Positions 61,207 to 64,000 of a DNA stretch of 64,000 nt are shown here, one piece after another; the first letter of the stretch is position 1, and every line of letters begins with the position of its first letter. Position numbers and translations under genes: made by a program. Source of the stretch: Maribacter aquivivus (GTDB taxonomy: Bacteria > Bacteroidota > Bacteroidia > Flavobacteriales > Flavobacteriaceae). The stretch spans positions 2,232,001 to 2,296,000 of the forward strand of contig NZ_FQZX01000001.1 of the NCBI RefSeq assembly GCF_900142175.1. The letters run 5' to 3'. The notes under the pieces are model-generated. The model did no database searches, was not told where the DNA came from, and saw nothing but the letters and a program-made list of their open reading frames with translations.

Positions 61207-61944
61207 ATGAAAAAGCATATTCCTAATTTTATTACCTTATTAAATGTTTTCTGTGGCTGTGTGGCTACTATGTTCGCTGTCATGAATAGATTAGAACTTG
61301 CTGCAATTTTTGTTGCCCTAGGTATTTTCTTTGATTTTTTTGACGGATTAGCGGCTCGTGTTTTAGATGTAAAAAGCGAATTAGGCTTACAGTTAGATTC
61401 TTTGGCAGATATGATTACTAGCGGACTAGTACCTGGTATTGTAATGTTTCAATTATTGGCAATGTCACAAACCAGCGGATGGGGAGATGGTTCTCACTTT
61501 TTTATGGAAGCCGGTAAATTTCAATACATACACTTAATACCCTTTTTAGGTTTTATCATTACCATGGCATCGGGTTACCGATTGGCAAAATTCAATATAG
61601 ATGAAAACCAGACGTCTTCGTTTATTGGGTTGCCAACTCCTGCAAATGCACTTTTAATTTTATCATTGCCGTTGATTCTTTTATATCAGAACAATGATTT
61701 TTTAAATAGTATCATTCTTAATCAATGGTTCTTAATCATTTTAACACTGGTAAGTGCATATCTGCTAAATGCTAATTTGCCGCTCTTTGCTTTAAAATTC
61801 AAGAATACAAGCTTCAAGGATAATGCTATGCGTTATATCTTTCTTATCATTAGTCTTGTGCTAATCGTTACCATGAAATTCATGGCTATTCCCTTAATTA
61901 TTCTGTTTTATGTAGTAAGTTCTGTCATACAAGAGAGACTTTAA
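61207..61944 (+). CDS. pssA: CDP-diacylglycerol--serine O-phosphatidyltransferase
   Basis: A 245-residue membrane enzyme of the CDP-alcohol phosphotransferase family, about seven helices. The catalytic motif D-x2-D-G-x2-A-R-x8-G-x3-D-x3-D is complete: D43, D46, G47, R51, G60, D64 and D68. It makes phosphatidylserine, the precursor of phosphatidylethanolamine, at the inner membrane. The length and N-terminus (KKHIPNFITLLNVFCGCVA) are those of the PssA type II branch. It precedes DinB by 26 bases. Confidence 0.95.
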   Translation: MKKHIPNFITLLNVFCGCVATMFAVMNRLELAAIFVALGIFFDFFDGLAARVLDVKSELGLQLDSLADMITSGLVPGIVMFQLLAMSQTSGWGDGSHFFMEAGKFQYIHLIPFLGFIITMASGYRLAKFNIDENQTSSFIGLPTPANALLILSLPLILLYQNNDFLNSIILNQWFLIILTLVSAYLLNANLPLFALKFKNTSFKDNAMRYIFLIISLVLIVTMKFMAIPLIILFYVVSSVIQERL

Positions 61945-61970
61945 ACTTAGATTTAATTAGGAAAACGATT

Positions 61971-62483
61971 ATGGATAATGATGAATATGAGTTTTGGTTA
62001 AGCGGACCTATACAAGGTGTGCCAGATTTATTACAACCTGCCGCGCATGCATTATTGCAGTCTGAACATGAATTGAAAAAATACACATCAGATTTCCCTA
62101 AAGAGTTATTATGGGCAAAAACTACAGGCAGAGCTTCCGTTGGTTTCCACATGAATCATATTACGGGAGTTTTAGATAGAATGTTGACCTACGCAAAAGG
62201 AGAATCGCTAACCGATGTGCAATTTCAATTTTTAAAGAAAGAAGGTGCCTTTAATTTAACTACCGAAGTTGTTGATTTACAAGAGCAATTTTCAACTAAA
62301 GTTGAAGAAGCGCTAGCATACTTCAAAACGATACCAGAACAAACACTCACAGAAAAAAGAACTGTTGGTGGAAAGAAGCTGCCCTCTACTGTAGTCGGAC
62401 TCTTATTTCATGCTGCAGAGCACAGTCAAAGACATATTGGTCAGTTGCTGGTGACAGCCAGTGTATTGCAGTCAAAGATTTGA
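61971..62483 (+). CDS. DinB-like superfamily protein
   Basis: A 170-residue four-helix-bundle protein of the DinB/YfiT type. Possible metal-binding histidines are H60/H63 (VGFHMNHITG) and H146-H154 region (HAAEHSQRHIGQ), the classic last-helix motif. DinB proteins often act as metal-dependent thiol transferases or hydrolases with small substrates; function here is unknown. It is co-directional with pssA and the FAD oxidoreductase gene. Confidence 0.85.
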   Translation: MDNDEYEFWLSGPIQGVPDLLQPAAHALLQSEHELKKYTSDFPKELLWAKTTGRASVGFHMNHITGVLDRMLTYAKGESLTDVQFQFLKKEGAFNLTTEVVDLQEQFSTKVEEALAYFKTIPEQTLTEKRTVGGKKLPSTVVGLLFHAAEHSQRHIGQLLVTASVLQSKI

Positions 62484-62514
62484 TAATACATTTAAATCAG
62501 AATAACTTAATAGC

Positions 62515-63579
62515 ATGAATACATCGGTAGTAGTTATCGGCGCAGGATTAACGGGTTTGTTAACTGCATATCGTTTGCAAGAACTTGGTTTTGATGTTGC
62601 AGTTCTGGAGGCTCGCGATAGAATTGGGGGTAGAATACATACGCTTGAATCTGGGAACGCTAAAGTTGAAATGGGTGCTACTTGGTTTAATGAAAGTCAC
62701 TACCATTTATTAGATGTTATTGAAGAATTCAAGGTTCCGTACTTTGAACAATTTATGACCGGTAAATCTTATTTTCAAACGTTTTCTAATGTGCCACCGC
62801 AAGAAATAGCAGTACCAAATGATAGCCCTAGTTATCGTTTTAAAAATGGAACTATTCACTTGTTGAATTCCATAGTTGTTAAACTCAAACCAAATACCAT
62901 CTTTTTAAATGATGTGGTTAATGAGGTCAATGTGCTTGATGGCGATATTGAGGTAAGTACCAATTCTAGAACTTTAAAAGCAGATGCAGTTATTACAACC
63001 TTGCCACCAGCAGCATTAATAGATCAGATAGTATTTTCTCCTGCTTTACCAAAAGATGTAATGTCATTGGCAGAACAAACCCACACGTGGATGCAAGATG
63101 CTATTAAAGTTGCATTGACTTATAAAAAACCATTTTGGCGAGAACAAGGTAAATCAGGCACTATATTTAGTAATGTTGGTCCGCTTACCGAATTCTATGA
63201 CCAATCTAATTTGGAAAATAAATCTTATGCACTAGTAGGTTTTGCGTCTGGTAGCTGTGCTCGTTTTACAAAAGAACAACGTGTAGAGAAAATAGAAGCA
63301 CAATTGAAAATGGTTTTTGGCGAAGATGCGTTACAGTATGAGTCTTACCATGAAACTCAGTGGTATCAAGAAGAGTTTACAAAATCTAACAGACAGGAAG
63401 ACAATTTATTTCCACATCAAAACGGCGGACATGCACTGTATCATGAACCTTTATTTGATGATAAATTATTTATTTCTGGTGCAGAAACATCAAAACATCA
63501 CTCTGGTTACATGGAAGGCGCTATTTTTGCAGCTGAATCTGTTGTTGCTAAACTGAAAAGTTTGCACCTAACGCAGTAA
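62515..63579 (+). CDS. Flavin-containing amine oxidase-like FAD oxidoreductase
   Basis: A 354-residue protein with N-terminal FAD-binding Rossmann fold: VVVIGAGLTGLLTAY (5-19, GAGLTG 9-14), EARDRIGGRIHT (31-42) and a C-terminal FAD loop (KHHSGYMEGAIFAAESV). The central part has no clear signature beyond amine oxidase. It resembles flavin monoamine oxidase family members, somewhat shorter than typical (about 450 residues), so substrate is not inferred. It ends 7 bases before the dus gene. Confidence 0.87.
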   Translation: MNTSVVVIGAGLTGLLTAYRLQELGFDVAVLEARDRIGGRIHTLESGNAKVEMGATWFNESHYHLLDVIEEFKVPYFEQFMTGKSYFQTFSNVPPQEIAVPNDSPSYRFKNGTIHLLNSIVVKLKPNTIFLNDVVNEVNVLDGDIEVSTNSRTLKADAVITTLPPAALIDQIVFSPALPKDVMSLAEQTHTWMQDAIKVALTYKKPFWREQGKSGTIFSNVGPLTEFYDQSNLENKSYALVGFASGSCARFTKEQRVEKIEAQLKMVFGEDALQYESYHETQWYQEEFTKSNRQEDNLFPHQNGGHALYHEPLFDDKLFISGAETSKHHSGYMEGAIFAAESVVAKLKSLHLTQ

Positions 63580-63586
63580 TACATAC

Positions 63587-64000
63587 ATGTCAGTTACCTT
63601 ATTATCATCCCCGTTACAGGGTTTTACCGATTTTAGATTCCGCAATGCGTTCCATAAATATTTTGGAGGTATTGATACCTTTTATGCACCATACATTCGT
63701 TTGAATGGTAAAATGGTGATTAAAAACTCATATCAGAAAGATTTACAGCCAGAGAATAATACTACCCTAGAAGTTATTCCGCAGGTAATGACCGGTGATG
63801 CCGATGAGTTTTTGTTCGTTATAAAATACATTCAAAGTTTAGGGTACAAAGAACTCAATTGGAATTTAGGTTGCCCTTACCCTATGGTTACAAAGCAGGG
63901 CATGGGTAGCGGACTCATTTGTAATCCCGAAAAAATAGATCATATTTTAAAACGCGCTCATGAAGAAACTGATGTTGTAGTTTCTATGAAAATGAGAATG
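63587..64000 (+). CDS. dus: tRNA-dihydrouridine synthase family protein (C-terminal part outside window)
   Basis: The first 138 codons are open to the right window edge. The N-terminus SSPLQGFTDFRFRNAFHKYF is the FMN-binding signature of Dus; FYAPYIRLNG follows, and NLGCPYPMVTKQGMGSGL (about 103-120) carries the catalytic Cys in NLGCP with Lys114-like K. The enzyme reduces uridines in tRNA to dihydrouridine. The partial sequence supports the call fully, but the Dus subtype cannot be told. Confidence 0.93.
   Translation, partial: MSVTLLSSPLQGFTDFRFRNAFHKYFGGIDTFYAPYIRLNGKMVIKNSYQKDLQPENNTTLEVIPQVMTGDADEFLFVIKYIQSLGYKELNWNLGCPYPMVTKQGMGSGLICNPEKIDHILKRAHEETDVVVSMKMRM

Overview
The window is a low-GC bacterial chromosome segment that looks like a marine member of the Flavobacteriaceae (Bacteroidota). 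The evidence is Bacteroidota-type promoter boxes (TAnnTTTG) close to many starts, many TTG or GTG starts, signal peptides ending in AQ, and typical family proteins (DUF5606, DUF2795, DUF4105, DUF2911, a SecA without the C-terminal zinc finger, a pyruvate carboxylase, CBM9-like and GH20 lipoproteins). A genus such as Maribacter or Zobellia is a guess. Genes are densely packed in short operons on both strands. I found no tRNA, rRNA, CRISPR array, insertion sequence or prophage.

Layout. 1-7078 (mostly minus): heme A synthase (cut by the window edge), CCA tRNA nucleotidyltransferase and TsaC, then four envelope glycosyltransferases and DapD. 7172-8663: ruvX, def and a DUF5606 gene. 8853-10386: a PAS histidine kinase and a single-domain receiver. 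10439-16841: a secreted glycan and sugar group (GH20, SGNH esterase, alpha/beta esterase, GlpF-type channel, SMP-30 lactonase, Tat-exported TIM-barrel protein). 17014-26902: MazG, a receiver, a MATE exporter, a polyprenyl-phosphate-sugar set (PAP2, GT39, YbhN-like, GT2), MeaB, DUF2911 and aldose epimerase. 27007-29522: an overlapping sigma factor, anti-sigma-like and coiled-coil adhesin-like operon. 29523-31970: CBM9-like protein, MsrA, M23 peptidase. 33315-37353: tesA-like gene divergent from ybbA-ybbP-like ABC genes. 37413-46702: two amidohydrolases, a DEAD-box helicase, an M14 peptidase and a histidine kinase. 47015-52276: secA, DUF2795, cobalamin adenosyltransferase, a 48-residue membrane protein and a shrunken methyltransferase relative. 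54118-64000: ABC-F, DUF4105, pyruvate carboxylase, pssA, DinB, an FAD oxidoreductase and a partial dus gene.

The most unusual content is a family of very small secreted proteins (78-86 residues), six genes at three loci: 32389-32625 and 33079-33318; 40797-41054; and three tandem copies at 52431-53962. Each has a 20-residue signal peptide ending in AQ, an acidic or polar middle, and a strongly basic C-terminal 20-residue core (A-R-L/F-Y-K/R-x-K-N-x-R-V/I-x-K/R-x-L-x-F-x-T-K/R). The three tandem copies sit in a 635-636 bp direct repeat and differ almost only at silent positions, so the peptide sequence is under constraint. Upstream regions of four copies carry 21-bp-spaced direct repeats resembling response-regulator (LytTR-like) sites, and two share a promoter-proximal box. 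I know of no function for this family; it is the best candidate here for an undescribed system.
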